A stretch of DNA of 64,000 nucleotides from Streptomyces griseoloalbus (GTDB lineage: Bacteria > Actinomycetota > Actinomycetes > Streptomycetales > Streptomycetaceae): the NCBI GenBank assembly GCA_014650015.1, contig BMUD01000029.1, positions 1 to 64,000 on the forward strand, read 5' to 3'. The stretch's first letter is position 1, and each line of letters opens with the position of its first letter. A program made the translations under genes and the position numbers. Of the stretch, positions 38,250-47,228 are shown one piece after another. A model generated the notes under the pieces. That model saw only the letters and a list, made by a program, of their open reading frames with translations, searched no databases and was not told the DNA's origin.

Positions 38250-39248
38250 TCAGGTCGTGGAGCCGGAGCGCAGGGCCGGCAGGTCGGAGGTGACGGTGTT
38301 GACCGGGATGGCGAAGCCCAGGCCCACGCTGCCCGCGTCGGACGACGACGAACCGGTGCCGCCGGCCGAGTACATCGCGGAGTTGATGCCGATGATGTCG
38401 CCGTTCATGTCGATCAGCGCGCCGCCGGAGTTGCCGGGGTTCAGGGACGCGTCGGTCTGGATCGCCTTGTACGTGGTCGTGGAGCCGCCCGTGTCGCCGT
38501 TGAACTCCCGGCCGCCGTACTCGAAGGGCCAGCCGCCGCCCTGCTGCCGGCCCTGGCTCTCGTCCGTCGAGACGGTCACGTCACGGTCGAGGGCCGAGAC
38601 GATGCCGCTGGTCACCGTGCCGGACAGGCCCTCGGGGGAGCCGATCGCCACGACCTGGTCGCCGACCCGCACCCCGTCGGAGTCGCCGAGGGTGGCCGCC
38701 CGCAGGCCGGAGGCGTTCTCCAGCTCGATCAGCGCGAGGTCCTTCTTGCTGTCGGTGCCGACGAGCTTCGCGGTGTACGTCGTGCCGTCACTGGTCCGCA
38801 CCTTGATCGAGGAGGCCCCGGCGACGACGTGGTGGTTGGTGACGATCTCGCCGTCGTCGGTGATGATCACGCCGGAGCCGGTCGAGGATCCGGCGTCGGA
38901 GGTGGCGTCGACCTCGACGATGCTCGGGCCGACCGCCTCGGCGACGCCGGACACCGTGCCCTTCTGGCTGGACGGCACCACGTTCGTGCTGGTCGAGCTG
39001 GAGGACGTGATTGTGTCGTCGCCGGTCAGCTCCTGTACGCCGTAGGCCGTGCCGCCGCCCACGGCCGCCGCGACGATCGCCACCGCGGCGAGCAGGGCAC
39101 CCGGCCCACGGGTCCGCTTCCTCCTCGTCGAGGGCGAGGGCGAGGCCTGCGCGGGCGCGGGCGTGTACGGCGGCGGGGGCGGCCACTCGGGGTTCACCTG
39201 GTGGGGGCTGCTCTCGTACGCGCCGCTGGGGCGGAGGCTCTCGGTCAT
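38250..39248 (-). CDS. HtrA-like membrane-anchored serine protease without PDZ domain
   Basis: The 332-aa protein has a Pro-rich cytosolic N-terminus and a membrane helix at about 50-70. The trypsin-like domain carries His140 (TNHHVV), Asp170 (KDLALIEL) and Ser274 (GNSGGALI). It ends soon after the catalytic domain (GFAIPVNTV), so no PDZ domain is present, unlike typical HtrA. It would degrade or process extracytoplasmic proteins. The next two minus-strand genes form a two-component system, which suggests stress control. Confidence 0.93.
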   Translation of the reverse strand: MTESLRPSGAYESSPHQVNPEWPPPPPYTPAPAQASPSPSTRRKRTRGPGALLAAVAIVAAAVGGGTAYGVQELTGDDTITSSSSTSTNVVPSSQKGTVSGVAEAVGPSIVEVDATSDAGSSTGSGVIITDDGEIVTNHHVVAGASSIKVRTSDGTTYTAKLVGTDSKKDLALIELENASGLRAATLGDSDGVRVGDQVVAIGSPEGLSGTVTSGIVSALDRDVTVSTDESQGRQQGGGWPFEYGGREFNGDTGGSTTTYKAIQTDASLNPGNSGGALIDMNGDIIGINSAMYSAGGTGSSSSDAGSVGLGFAIPVNTVTSDLPALRSGSTT

Positions 39249-39362
39249 GTCGATGAGCCTCGCGCCTGACGATGAGAGCAACCTGAGCGTGTGCTGAGAA
39301 GCCCGACAGAACCTCGTATGCCCGATATGAAGGTCTGCCGTCGGCGCCGATCGCGGGTGTGG

Positions 39363-40385
39363 CTACACGCAGCCGCAGGAGTGGCGGACCACCAGGCGGG
39401 ACGGGAACACCTTCAGCCGTTCGCGGCGCGAGCCCGCGACCCGCAGGCCGTCGTCGAGGACGAGGTCGACCGCCGCGCGCGCCATCGCCGAGCGGTCGGA
39501 GGCCACCGTGGTCAGGGGCGGGTCGGCGAGCGGCGCCTCCTTGATGTCGTCGAACCCGGCGACCGCGAGCTCGCCGGGCACGTCGATGCGCAGCTCACGC
39601 GCGGCGCGCAGGACGCCGATCGCCTGGTCGTCGGTGGAGCAGAAGATCGCGGGCGGGCGGTTCGGGCCGGAGAGGATGTCCAGCGCTATGCGGTAGGCGT
39701 CGTAGCGGTTGTACGGGGCTTCGAAGAGGCGGCCCTCGGTCGGGATGCCGGCCTCCTCCATCGCGCGCCGCCAGCCCTCGACGTGGTCGGAGACCGGGTC
39801 ACCGACGGCGGGGGTCTCCGCGGTGCCGCCGACACAGGCGACGTACTCGTTGCCGTGCTCCAGCAGGTGGCGTACGGCGAGCTGGGCGCCGCCGAGGTCG
39901 TCGGTGACGACGGCGACGTCGTCGATCGCCTCCGGGCGCTCGTGCAGCAGGACGACGCGGGCGTCCCAGGCCTCGATCTCGGCCGCGGCCAGGTCGTTCA
40001 GCGCGTGGCTGACCAGGATCAGACCGGAGACGCGCATGCCGAGGAAGGCACGCAGATAGTGGACCTCACGCTCACCGATGTAGTCGGTGTTGCCGACGAG
40101 CACCATCTTCCCGCGCTCGGACGCGGCCTGTTCGACCGCGTGCGCCATCTCGCCGAAGAAGGGCTGGCGGGCGTCCGGGATGATCAGGCCCAGGAGATCC
40201 GTGCGCCGGGACGCCATCGCCTGGGCGACCCGGTCCGGCCGGTACCCCAGCTCCTTGATCGCGGCGAGGACGCGCTCGCGCGTGGCCGGGGCGACCGGCC
40301 GGGGTCCGTTGTTGATGACGTAGCTCACGACGGCGGTGGACGTCCCCGCCAGCCGCGCCACATCATCCCTAGTCACCTTGGCCAC
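39363..40385 (-). CDS. LacI-family transcriptional regulator
   Basis: This 340-aa regulator has the N-terminal LacI HTH ([20 protein letters not shown]), a hinge with [11 protein letters not shown], and a periplasmic-binding-protein-like sensor domain (about 60-335). A C-terminal Cys pair (SCGCV) is odd. No sugar operon is adjacent, so its ligand and target are unknown. Confidence 0.93.
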   Translation of the reverse strand: MAKVTRDDVARLAGTSTAVVSYVINNGPRPVAPATRERVLAAIKELGYRPDRVAQAMASRRTDLLGLIIPDARQPFFGEMAHAVEQAASERGKMVLVGNTDYIGEREVHYLRAFLGMRVSGLILVSHALNDLAAAEIEAWDARVVLLHERPEAIDDVAVVTDDLGGAQLAVRHLLEHGNEYVACVGGTAETPAVGDPVSDHVEGWRRAMEEAGIPTEGRLFEAPYNRYDAYRIALDILSGPNRPPAIFCSTDDQAIGVLRAARELRIDVPGELAVAGFDDIKEAPLADPPLTTVASDRSAMARAAVDLVLDDGLRVAGSRRERLKVFPSRLVVRHSCGCV

Positions 40386-40492
40386 GCGCGGAGTCTACGC
40401 GGATATACCAGTTCGGGGCAGGGTGTAAAAGAGCTTCCGAACAGCAGGGAAACGGCTCGTACGTGCGAACGCGACGCTCATGCGTGCGCCGG

Positions 40493-41272
40493 TCAGGCCT
40501 GTGCCCTGACGCCGGTGGCGCCCCGCGGGGTCGTCTCGTCCGCATCCGCCTCCTTTTGCCGGTCGCCCTGGGCCTTGGCCTCCTCGGCAGCCCGTTCGAC
40601 CTTCTCCGGCGTAACGAATCGATAACCGACGTTCCGGACGGTGCCGATCAGCGACTCGTGCTCGGGGCCGAGCTTGGCGCGCAGGCGTCGTACGTGGACG
40701 TCGACCGTCCGGGTGCCGCCGAAGTAGTCGTAGCCCCAGACCTCCTGGAGGAGCTGGGCGCGGGTGAAGACCCGGCCGGGGTGCTGCGCGAGGTATTTCA
40801 GCAGCTCGAACTCCTTGAAGGTGAGGTCGAGGACCCTGCCCTTGAGCTTGGCCGAGTACGTCGCCTCGTCGACGGAGAGGTCGCCGTTGCGGATCTCCAT
40901 CGGGGAGTCGTCGTTGACGATCTGCTGGCGGCCCATGGCCAGGCGAAGGCGCGCCTCGACCTCCGCCGGGCCCGCGGTGTCCAGGAGGACGTCGTCGATG
41001 CCCCAGTCCGCGGTGACGGCGGCGAGGCCGCCCTCGGTCACCACCAGGACGAGGGGGCAGCCGGGTCCTGTGGAGCGCAGCAGCTGGCACAGGCTGCGGA
41101 CCTGCGGGAGGTCGCGCCGGCCGTCGACGAGGATGACGTCGGCGCCGGGGGTGTCGACGAGGGCCGGGCCCTCCGCGGGGGCCACCCGCACGTTGTGCAG
41201 GAGCAGGCCGAGGGCGGGGAGCACCTCCGTCGACGGCTGGAGCGCGTTGGTCAGGAGCAGCAGCGAACTCAT
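40493..41272 (-). CDS. glnR: Global nitrogen regulator GlnR
   Basis: The 259-aa orphan OmpR-type regulator matches actinobacterial GlnR. It has an atypical receiver ([13 protein letters not shown] start, Asp50 in VILVDGRRD, no clear phospho-switch set) and a winged helix with [19 protein letters not shown] and [16 protein letters not shown]. The tail is charged. GlnR is known to control glnA, amtB and other nitrogen genes through its dimer. No partner kinase is next to it, as expected. The start is ATG 41272. Confidence 0.96.
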   Translation of the reverse strand: MSSLLLLTNALQPSTEVLPALGLLLHNVRVAPAEGPALVDTPGADVILVDGRRDLPQVRSLCQLLRSTGPGCPLVLVVTEGGLAAVTADWGIDDVLLDTAGPAEVEARLRLAMGRQQIVNDDSPMEIRNGDLSVDEATYSAKLKGRVLDLTFKEFELLKYLAQHPGRVFTRAQLLQEVWGYDYFGGTRTVDVHVRRLRAKLGPEHESLIGTVRNVGYRFVTPEKVERAAEEAKAQGDRQKEADADETTPRGATGVRAQA

Positions 41273-41527
41273 CGCCCCTCACCTCCCCGGACCGGGGTCA
41301 CCCGGAGACGGGTCACCCGGATCGGGGTCGTCCTGCGTTCGTGCACGGTTCGCTCGCCCATAACGTCTGGTTCCTCCTCGGTCCCTGCGAGGACGTTTAC
41401 GGCACTGCTGTGTGCGTTCGACGGCCCGTATACCGGCGGATTCCCGCTTCGTATACAAAGCTGCCGAAAGCACAAAAGGACTCGGGGGCTTCACTGCCCG
41501 AGTCCTCTTCGCAGCACAATAGCCGAC

Positions 41528-42490
41528 ATGAGCACTGGTCCGGCAGGTCATGTGGCGCGATCCACCATTCGTCCATATCCCGAGACGTGCGATGTAACGC
41601 GGAGCGCTGGGTCCTTGCGGGCGTATGTGCGCACTGCGGACGGGGTGCCGATCGATTCCGTATACGAACCGCGGGCGGTTGTATACGACGGTTCTGGTTC
41701 CGGTGGTGGGACTGGTTACCGTTCCGGGTCGGGTTCCGGTGGTGGGGCTGGTTCCGGGTTTGGTTCCGGGTCCGGTTCCAGGTCCGGTTTCGGGTCCGGT
41801 TACGGGACTTCGTCACGTGATCTCGTGTTCGTGGTCGCGCACGGGTTCACCGGGGACGCGGACCGGCCGCATGTGCGGCGGGTGGCGCGGGCGCTGGTGC
41901 GGTACGGGGGAGTGGTGACGTTCTCCTTCCGGGGACACGGTGCGTCCGGCGGGCGGTCCACGGTCGGGGACCGGGAGGTGCTGGATCTCGCGGCGGTGGT
42001 GGGCTGGGCGCGGGAGCTGGGGCATACGCGGGTGGCGACCGTCGGGTTCTCGATGGGGGGCTCGGTGGTGCTGCGGCACGCGGCGCTCAGTCGGGAGGCG
42101 GGGGTGGACGCCGTGGTCTCCGTCAGTGCGCCCGCGCGGTGGTTCTACCGGGGGACCGCTCCGATGCGGCGGCTGCACTGGCTCGTGACCCGGCCTTCCG
42201 GGCGGCTGGTGGGGCGGTACGGGCTGCGGACGCGGATTCACCACCGCCAGTGGGATCCGGTGCCGTTGTCTCCGGTCGAGGCGGTGCCTCGGATCGCGCC
42301 CACGCCGCTGCTGATCGTGCACGGGGACCAGGACGGGTACTTCCCGCTCGACCATCCGCGGATGCTGGCGGCCGCCGCCGGTGAGGGCGGCGAGCTGTGG
42401 GTCGAGGCGGGGATGGGGCACGCCGAGAACGCGGCGCCGGAAGGCCTGTTGACGCGGATCGGGGACTGGGTGGTCGCCCGGGCGGGCTAG
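41528..42490 (+). CDS. Alpha/beta hydrolase with Gly/Ser-rich insert
   Basis: The 320-aa hydrolase has the oxyanion region FVVAHGFTGD and the nucleophile elbow GFSMGGS. The acid is in VHGDQDGYFPLDHP and the His in GMGHAENA. A roughly 38-residue Gly/Ser repeat (about 55-92) separates a short N-terminal segment, including YVRTADGVPID, from the catalytic core. The insert comes from imperfect tandem DNA repeats. Substrate unknown. The MoaD-like gene 40 bp downstream may be in the same operon. Confidence 0.85.
   Translation: MSTGPAGHVARSTIRPYPETCDVTRSAGSLRAYVRTADGVPIDSVYEPRAVVYDGSGSGGGTGYRSGSGSGGGAGSGFGSGSGSRSGFGSGYGTSSRDLVFVVAHGFTGDADRPHVRRVARALVRYGGVVTFSFRGHGASGGRSTVGDREVLDLAAVVGWARELGHTRVATVGFSMGGSVVLRHAALSREAGVDAVVSVSAPARWFYRGTAPMRRLHWLVTRPSGRLVGRYGLRTRIHHRQWDPVPLSPVEAVPRIAPTPLLIVHGDQDGYFPLDHPRMLAAAAGEGGELWVEAGMGHAENAAPEGLLTRIGDWVVARAG
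41690..41812 (+). repeat. Imperfect tandem repeat coding a Gly/Ser linker
   Basis: The element TCCGGTTCCGGG and close variants recur in this stretch and stay in frame. They encode the Gly/Ser-rich run of the alpha/beta hydrolase. The length is likely to vary between strains by slippage. Confidence 0.7.
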
Positions 42491-42530
42491 CCTGACGGTG
42501 TTCACCGTCAACCGATTGAGGAACCAGCAG

Positions 42531-42785
42531 ATGGCAAAGGTCACGGTGCGGTACTGGGCCGCCGCCAAGGCCGCGGCCGGGGTGGCCGAGGAGCCGTACG
42601 AGGCGGCCACGCTCGCCGAGGCGCTCGACGCGGTGCGCGGGCGGCACTCCGGCGATCTCGCGCGCGTGCTGCTGCGGTGCTCGTTCCTGGTCGACGGTGA
42701 TCCCGTGGGGACCCGCGCGCATGAGACGGTACGGCTGGCCGACGGCGGCACGGTCGAGGTGCTTCCGCCGTTCGCAGGAGGATGA
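42531..42785 (+). CDS. MoaD/ThiS-like sulfur carrier protein
   Basis: This 84-aa ubiquitin-fold protein ends in PPFAGG, the C-terminal diglycine needed for thiocarboxylation. The N-terminus KVTVRYWAAAKAAAGV and the LADGGTVEVLPP core match MoaD/ThiS proteins. It could serve molybdopterin, thiamine or cysteine biosynthesis. No partner sulfurtransferase or MoeB gene is adjacent. ATG 42531 was taken as start. Confidence 0.9.
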   Translation: MAKVTVRYWAAAKAAAGVAEEPYEAATLAEALDAVRGRHSGDLARVLLRCSFLVDGDPVGTRAHETVRLADGGTVEVLPPFAGG

Positions 42786-42788
42786 GCG

Positions 42789-43892
42789 ATGACGAACCAG
42801 CCGTACGGGTACGGGGCGTACGAGCCGTACCAGCAGCAGGGGCAGCAGGGGCAGCAAGGGCAGCAGGGGTGGCAGGCGCCGGGGCAGGCTTGGCCGGGGC
42901 AGCAGCCGGCGTACGGCGATCCGTACGCCGATCAGCAGTACACGCAGCAGTGGCAGGGGCAGACGTGGGAGACGCAGATGCAGCCGCCGGTGGCCGCGCC
43001 TGCGGAGGAGACGTCGTATCTGCCGCCTGTGCAGTCTCCTGTGCCGCCCGTCCAGCCGCAGGGGTACGCCGAGCCCGCGCCCACCGGGAGCGTCGAGGAC
43101 GGACCCGAGTACGGGCCGGCAACGCTGGCCGGGAACACCCGCGTCACTGACGCGCAGCGGGCGCGGGCGGAGGGGCGTTCGCCGGTCATCGAGCCCGGGA
43201 TGCAGCCGGCGGTGCTCACCGCGCTGCTGGGACTGCTGCTCGCGGGCGGGGCGGCGCTGGGTACGTACGGGCTTCTTGTGCCGCTGGTGGTGCTGCAGGG
43301 GGTCACGGCGGCGGGCTGGTTCCGGCTGAACGGCATGTGGCCGGCGCGGCAGGGGATCGCGCTGGGCTTCTTGGGCGCGCTGGTCGCGGACGCGGCGCTG
43401 CTGGTGTCCGACCGCTCGCCGGCGGCGATCCTGGGGTCGCTGGGGGTGTGGGTGCTGCTGTCGCTGGTGTTGCAGCTGCGGTCGCACGCGGATCCCGACG
43501 AGCGGATGTACGGGCTGATGGCGACGGTCGCGGCGGCGGCGCTGGCGATCGCGGCGGGCGGGTACCTGGCGGCGGACGCGGATGCGGTGACCGTGGGGGC
43601 GGTCGCCGTGGCGGCGGCGGTGGTGGCGCGGGCGTTGCCGTTGCCGACGGCGGTGTCCGTGGTGGTCGCGCTGGCTGTGGCGGCGGGGGCGGGGTTCGCG
43701 GTGGGCGGGGTTACGGGGCTGGGTGCCTCGGGTGCGCTGCTGGGAGCGGGGGCGGCGGTCTGCGCGCTGATCGGTCACCGGGTCGCGAGCTACGACTATC
43801 CGTCGCGGTTCGTCCACTTCACGGCGGGCGTGGCCCTTCCGCTGGCCGCGGCGGCACCTGCGGTGTACGTACTGGGCCGGCTGGTCGGCTGA
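42789..43892 (+). CDS. Polytopic membrane protein with Gln/Tyr-rich N-terminus
   Basis: The 367-aa protein begins with a disordered Gln/Gly/Tyr/Pro-rich region (about 1-135). About eight membrane helices follow from residue 140. GGAGGATGAGC gives a strong ribosome site, and the gene lies 3 bp after the MoaD-like gene. No enzymatic motif is visible. The N-terminal repeats (QQGQQGQQ, then QAPGQAWPGQQ) resemble those of many Streptomyces membrane proteins and may mediate assembly. Confidence 0.8.
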   Translation: MTNQPYGYGAYEPYQQQGQQGQQGQQGWQAPGQAWPGQQPAYGDPYADQQYTQQWQGQTWETQMQPPVAAPAEETSYLPPVQSPVPPVQPQGYAEPAPTGSVEDGPEYGPATLAGNTRVTDAQRARAEGRSPVIEPGMQPAVLTALLGLLLAGGAALGTYGLLVPLVVLQGVTAAGWFRLNGMWPARQGIALGFLGALVADAALLVSDRSPAAILGSLGVWVLLSLVLQLRSHADPDERMYGLMATVAAAALAIAAGGYLAADADAVTVGAVAVAAAVVARALPLPTAVSVVVALAVAAGAGFAVGGVTGLGASGALLGAGAAVCALIGHRVASYDYPSRFVHFTAGVALPLAAAAPAVYVLGRLVG

Positions 43893-43893
43893 C

Positions 43894-43928
43894 GGCCGTG
43901 GGCCGTGGGCCGTGGGCCGTGGGCCGTG
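43894..43928 (+). repeat. 7-bp tandem repeat GGCCGTG, five copies
   Basis: Five exact GGCCGTG units follow the membrane-protein stop codon. This is a simple satellite likely to vary in copy number. Confidence 0.9.
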
Positions 43929-44173
43929 GGGCGGATGCCTGCGGTGCGGCGTTCGGTTCGGTGGGGGTGCGGGTTGTCTGCCTGCGGCGCAGCTGCGGGT
44001 TGTGTGGTTGTTGCGGTAGCGCCTGTGGGTGGTGGGTGGGTCGGGGCCGGGTCGGGGGTGTCCGTCCTCGGACCGGCGCGGAATCGGTTACTTGAGAAGC
44101 GGGGGTGCGGACGCGCCAGCCACTGCGGGCGGACACCCCCGCCCCGTCCCCTTCGCGCCGTACGCGGCCATCG

Positions 44174-44236
44174 CCGCCCACCGCGGGCAGCCCCTGCCGC
44201 CCACCGCGGGCAGCCCCTGCCGCCCACAGCGGGCAG
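44174..44236 (+). repeat. 23-bp tandem repeat, 2.7 copies
   Basis: The unit CCGCCCACCGCGGGCAGCCC plus CTG occurs twice exactly and a third time partly with one change (CCACAGCGGG). Each unit contains a small inverted repeat CCCACCGCGGG. No spacers separate the units, so it is not a CRISPR array. Confidence 0.85.
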
Positions 44237-44349
44237 TCGTGCCGCTGGGGCGATGGGGGTCCCCCCGCTCGGGCGAAGCCGAGAGTGGGGGAGGGTGGGC
44301 GCGGCGGCACCCCGTAGGCGCCGGGCTGCGCGACCACCCCCCGGCCCGC
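44231..44349 (+). repeat. Dispersed intergenic repeat, copy B
   Basis: This segment matches 19371-19490 in the opposite orientation, with several shared blocks of 7-15 bp in order (GTGCCGCTGGGGCG, GTGGGGGAG, CACCCCG, GCCGGGCTGCGCGA). It lies at the end of the 23-bp repeat region and has no coding potential. Confidence 0.6.
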
Positions 44350-44521
44350 CCCTACACCGGCCCACCAGGGAACGCGCTCACCCCGCCCTCGCCGGCGCAG
44401 CCCCTGTCACAGGTGATCGACAATTCTCCGGTCCCGCCCACCCCAGGGTTACCCTCGCGCTGGACGACCGCCCGGTCGTCGGGGGCCGCCGTCATCACCA
44501 GCCACGTGGGGGAAACACCGC

Positions 44522-45262
44522 ATGCGCGCACTGCGAATACTGCTCATCATCATCGTGATAGTGGGCGGAATCTTCGTCATCGTGGACCGCGTCGCGGTCA
44601 ACCTCGCCGAGGGCGAGGCGGCGGACCGCCTGAAGGCGACCGAGAACCTGACGGCCACCCCCGACGTGTCGATCGAGGGCTTCCCGTTCCTCACCCAGGT
44701 GGCCGGCGGCTCCCTCGACGAGGTGCAGGTCGGGATCCAGGACTACGAGGCGACCACCGGCGACGGCGCCGAGAAGATCCGCATCGGGGACCTCCGCGCC
44801 GACATGAGGGGTGTCGACTTCTCCAGCGACTTCAGCTCCGCCGTCGCCGACAGCGCGACCGGTACGGCCACCGTGGCCTACGACGAACTGCTGAAGACCG
44901 CCAAGTCCGAGCCCACGCAGGTCGCCCCCGGGGTCACGGCCAAGGTCATCGGCCTGTCCGACGGCGGCAACGGGAAGATCAAGGTCGCCGTGGAGGTGGA
45001 GACCGCGCTGGGCAAGCTGCCCGAGCCCGTCTCCGTGCTCAGCTCGGTGACCGTCGTGGACGGTGACACCGTGCGCGTGCAGGCCGACGCGCTGCCCGAG
45101 TTCGGTGGGGCCGAGCTGGCCGAGTCGCGGGTGCGGCGGATCACCGACTTCGAGCAGAAGATCGACGGACTGCCCGGCGGAATCCGGCTGGACAAGGTCG
45201 AGGCGGCGAAGAACGGTGTGGACATCACGGTGACGGGTTCCGACGTCCGTCTGGTCGGGTAG
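44522..45262 (+). CDS. DUF2993 (LmeA-like) exported protein
   Basis: The 246-aa protein has a short N-terminal membrane helix (RILLIIIVIVGGIFVIV), followed by the DUF2993 domain. The domain has the motif SIEGFPFLTQVAGGSLDEV and a C-terminal strand VDITVTGSDVRLVG. LmeA of mycobacteria binds phosphoinositides and acts in lipomannan elongation. An envelope lipid-binding role is plausible here. A GGGGGA ribosome site precedes ATG 44522. Confidence 0.85.
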   Translation: MRALRILLIIIVIVGGIFVIVDRVAVNLAEGEAADRLKATENLTATPDVSIEGFPFLTQVAGGSLDEVQVGIQDYEATTGDGAEKIRIGDLRADMRGVDFSSDFSSAVADSATGTATVAYDELLKTAKSEPTQVAPGVTAKVIGLSDGGNGKIKVAVEVETALGKLPEPVSVLSSVTVVDGDTVRVQADALPEFGGAELAESRVRRITDFEQKIDGLPGGIRLDKVEAAKNGVDITVTGSDVRLVG

Positions 45263-45459
45263 GGAACGGTTCGGCGGACAGGGGCGTCCGACAGGCGAGA
45301 CGGGTGCGTCCGCAGGGCAGGTGTGGGAGGGGATGCCGGAGGGCGCGGGGCGGGCGGGGGCCGGTCCGCAGGGCGATGTATCCCACATTGCGGACGATCG
45401 CGTCTCATGATGCGACACGCCGGTGACACGTATGCCTGTGCGTCCCTACGATCGTCCTC

Positions 45460-45540
45460 ATGAAGCGACAGGCGGATCTCACGAAGCGGCGGGCAGTAGA
45501 CCTGTGCCGTGTCGCCGCCATGCTCTGTCGCACCTTCTGA
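45460..45540 (+). CDS. Putative cysteine-containing leader peptide
   Basis: A 26-codon reading frame, MKRQADLTKRRAVDL then CRVAAMLCRTF, lies 123 bp before the sulfurtransferase start. It has the basic start and the CRVAAMLCR end typical of short leader peptides found upstream of sulfur genes in actinobacteria. Two Cys codons are in the last third. It probably senses cysteinyl-tRNA supply and attenuates the downstream operon. Attenuation is inferred, not shown. Confidence 0.75.
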   Translation: MKRQADLTKRRAVDLCRVAAMLCRTF

Positions 45541-45662
45541 GCGGACGCGTCGACGTCCGTGTTCCCCCGCCCCGCTGAGGGCACCCGTGCGCCGGTCCGT
45601 CGAGGACGCGCGCACCCTCTCACCCGCACGCCCCGCCGCAACTGCCCCGGAGGAGAAAGAGC

Positions 45663-46508
45663 ATGAGTCGCAGCGACGTCCTGGTCGACGCCGATTGGCT
45701 CCAGGAGCACCTGGACGACCCGACCATCGCCATCGTCGAGGTGGACGAGGACACGTCCGCCTACGAGAAGAACCACATCAAGAACGCCATCCGGATCGAC
45801 TGGACGCAGGACCTGCAGGACCCGGTCCGCCGCGACTTCGTCGACCAGGCGGGCTTCGAGAAGCTCCTGTCGGAGAAGGGCATCGGCAACGACCACACGG
45901 TCGTGCTCTACGGCGGCAACAACAACTGGTTCGCGTCGTACGCCTACTGGTACTTCAAGCTGTACGGCCACGAGAACGTCAAGCTCCTCGACGGCGGCCG
46001 CAAGAAGTGGGAGCTGGACGCCCGCGAGCTGGTCCCCGGTGACGAGGTGCCGGAGCGGGCGAAGACCGAGTACAAGGCCAAGGCGCAGGACACGTCGATC
46101 CGTGCCTTCCGCGACGACGTCGTGGCCGCCATCGGCAACCAGAACCTGGTCGACGTGCGCTCGCCCGACGAGTTCTCCGGCAAGCTGCTCGCCCCGGCCC
46201 ACCTGCCGCAGGAGCAGTCGCAGCGCCCGGGACACGTCCCGTCGGCCGCCAACATCCCGTGGTCGAAGAACGCCAACGACGACGGCACCTTCAAGTCGGA
46301 CGACGAGCTCAAGGCCCTCTACGAGGACGAGCAGGTCGACCTGGCCAAGGACACCATCGCCTACTGCCGCATCGGTGAGCGCTCCGCGCTGACCTGGTTC
46401 GTGCTGCACGAGCTGCTCGGTGTGGAGAACGTCAAGAACTATGACGGCTCCTGGACCGAGTACGGCTCCCTCGTCGGCGTGCCGATCGAGCTCGGCTCCG
46501 GCAAGTAA
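45663..46508 (+). CDS. Thiosulfate/3-mercaptopyruvate sulfurtransferase
   Basis: The 281-aa protein has two rhodanese domains. The C-terminal one carries the active Cys235 in YCRIGERS, the rhodanese loop of thiosulfate sulfurtransferases. The N-terminal one has a degenerate loop (LYGGNNNWFAS). A strong GGAGGAG site precedes ATG 45663. It is the first gene after the leader peptide and forms an operon with the DUF1416 gene 41 bp downstream. Orthologues are often called CysA or SseA. Confidence 0.94.
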   Translation: MSRSDVLVDADWLQEHLDDPTIAIVEVDEDTSAYEKNHIKNAIRIDWTQDLQDPVRRDFVDQAGFEKLLSEKGIGNDHTVVLYGGNNNWFASYAYWYFKLYGHENVKLLDGGRKKWELDARELVPGDEVPERAKTEYKAKAQDTSIRAFRDDVVAAIGNQNLVDVRSPDEFSGKLLAPAHLPQEQSQRPGHVPSAANIPWSKNANDDGTFKSDDELKALYEDEQVDLAKDTIAYCRIGERSALTWFVLHELLGVENVKNYDGSWTEYGSLVGVPIELGSGK

Positions 46509-46549
46509 CCCCTCCCGACCGACCTCTTCCGACCCCCTAGGAGTACGAC

Positions 46550-46837
46550 ATGTGCGGTGCGAAGGCCGGCGGCCCGGACGCCTCGACGATCAAGCCCGGT
46601 GAGACCACCATCCAGGGTCAGGTGACCCGCGACGGCGAGCCGGTGACGGGCTACGTCCGTCTGCTGGACTCGACCGGCGAGTTCACCGCGGAGGTCCCGA
46701 CCTCCGCCACCGGACAGTTCCGCTTCTACGCGGCCGAGGGCACCTGGACCGTTCGTGCCCTGGTGCCCGGCGGCACCGCCGACCGCACGGTCGTCGCCCA
46801 GCAGGGCGGTCTGGCCGAGGTCGCCATCGCGGTCTGA
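46550..46837 (+). CDS. DUF1416 protein, 95 aa
   Basis: The protein is a single beta-sandwich-like DUF1416 unit. It has TTIQGQVTRDGEPVTGYVRLLD, a Cys at position 2 (MCGAKAG) and a C-terminal AEVAIAV. Members are almost always found after a sulfurtransferase in actinobacteria. The fold resembles carboxypeptidase regulatory domains. It may be an accessory to sulfur transfer; the mechanism is unknown. Confidence 0.9.
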   Translation: MCGAKAGGPDASTIKPGETTIQGQVTRDGEPVTGYVRLLDSTGEFTAEVPTSATGQFRFYAAEGTWTVRALVPGGTADRTVVAQQGGLAEVAIAV

Positions 46838-46848
46838 GGGCGCGCGAC

Positions 46849-46899
46849 GGCCGAAGGGCCGCATCCCGTGGGTTGGACGCCCGGGATGCGGCCCTTCGG
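46849..46899 (+). terminator. Terminator of the sulfurtransferase operon
   Basis: A perfect 19-bp stem (GCCGAAGGGCCGCATCCCG and complement) with a 13-base loop begins 11 bp after the DUF1416 stop. Confidence 0.88.
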
Positions 46900-46924
46900 C
46901 GTGCCCCGGACCTACGCTGGACGT

Positions 46925-47185
46925 ATGTACGCGCGCAGGCGGCACGCCTACTTCGCCATGATGGGCACCTGCATCGGGTTGTTCGTCCTGGCCTGGGCTG
47001 TGGTGCGGCTCTGGTCGGTGCCGGTGGCCGTGGGCATGTGCCTGGTGGCCATGGTCATCCCGCCGGTCGCCGCGATGGTCGCCAACCGGCGGGGTCCGGA
47101 GGACCGCTGGTGGGACGACCCGTCCGGCGACCCGAAGTCCGACGAGTGGTGGGACGAGCTGGACGGCAGGAAGCGGCCCCGGTAG
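46925..47185 (+). CDS. DUF3099 membrane protein, 86 aa
   Basis: The short protein starts at ATG 46925 and has two hydrophobic helices (about 8-27 and 30-50). A Trp/Asp/Pro-rich tail with RWWDDPSGDP and DEWWDEL follows. This matches DUF3099 of actinobacteria. Function unknown. It converges on the DsrE gene. Confidence 0.85.
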   Translation: MYARRRHAYFAMMGTCIGLFVLAWAVVRLWSVPVAVGMCLVAMVIPPVAAMVANRRGPEDRWWDDPSGDPKSDEWWDELDGRKRPR

Positions 47186-47228
47186 GGCCGGGCGCCTTGA
47201 GGGCGCGGCACTCGCCCCTCGGCACGTC

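Larger units (their letters stand above)
43893..44521. other. Gene-free repeat-rich spacer
   Basis: This 629-bp stretch has no credible coding frame. It holds a 7-bp tandem repeat (43894-43928), a 23-bp tandem repeat (44174-44236) and one copy of a dispersed repeat (44231-44349). The last 170 bp lead to the DUF2993 gene and probably contain its promoter. Confidence 0.75.

Noticed and set aside
44174-44236. CRISPR array
   Set aside because: The 23-bp units abut each other without spacers, number only 2.7 and no cas gene is present.
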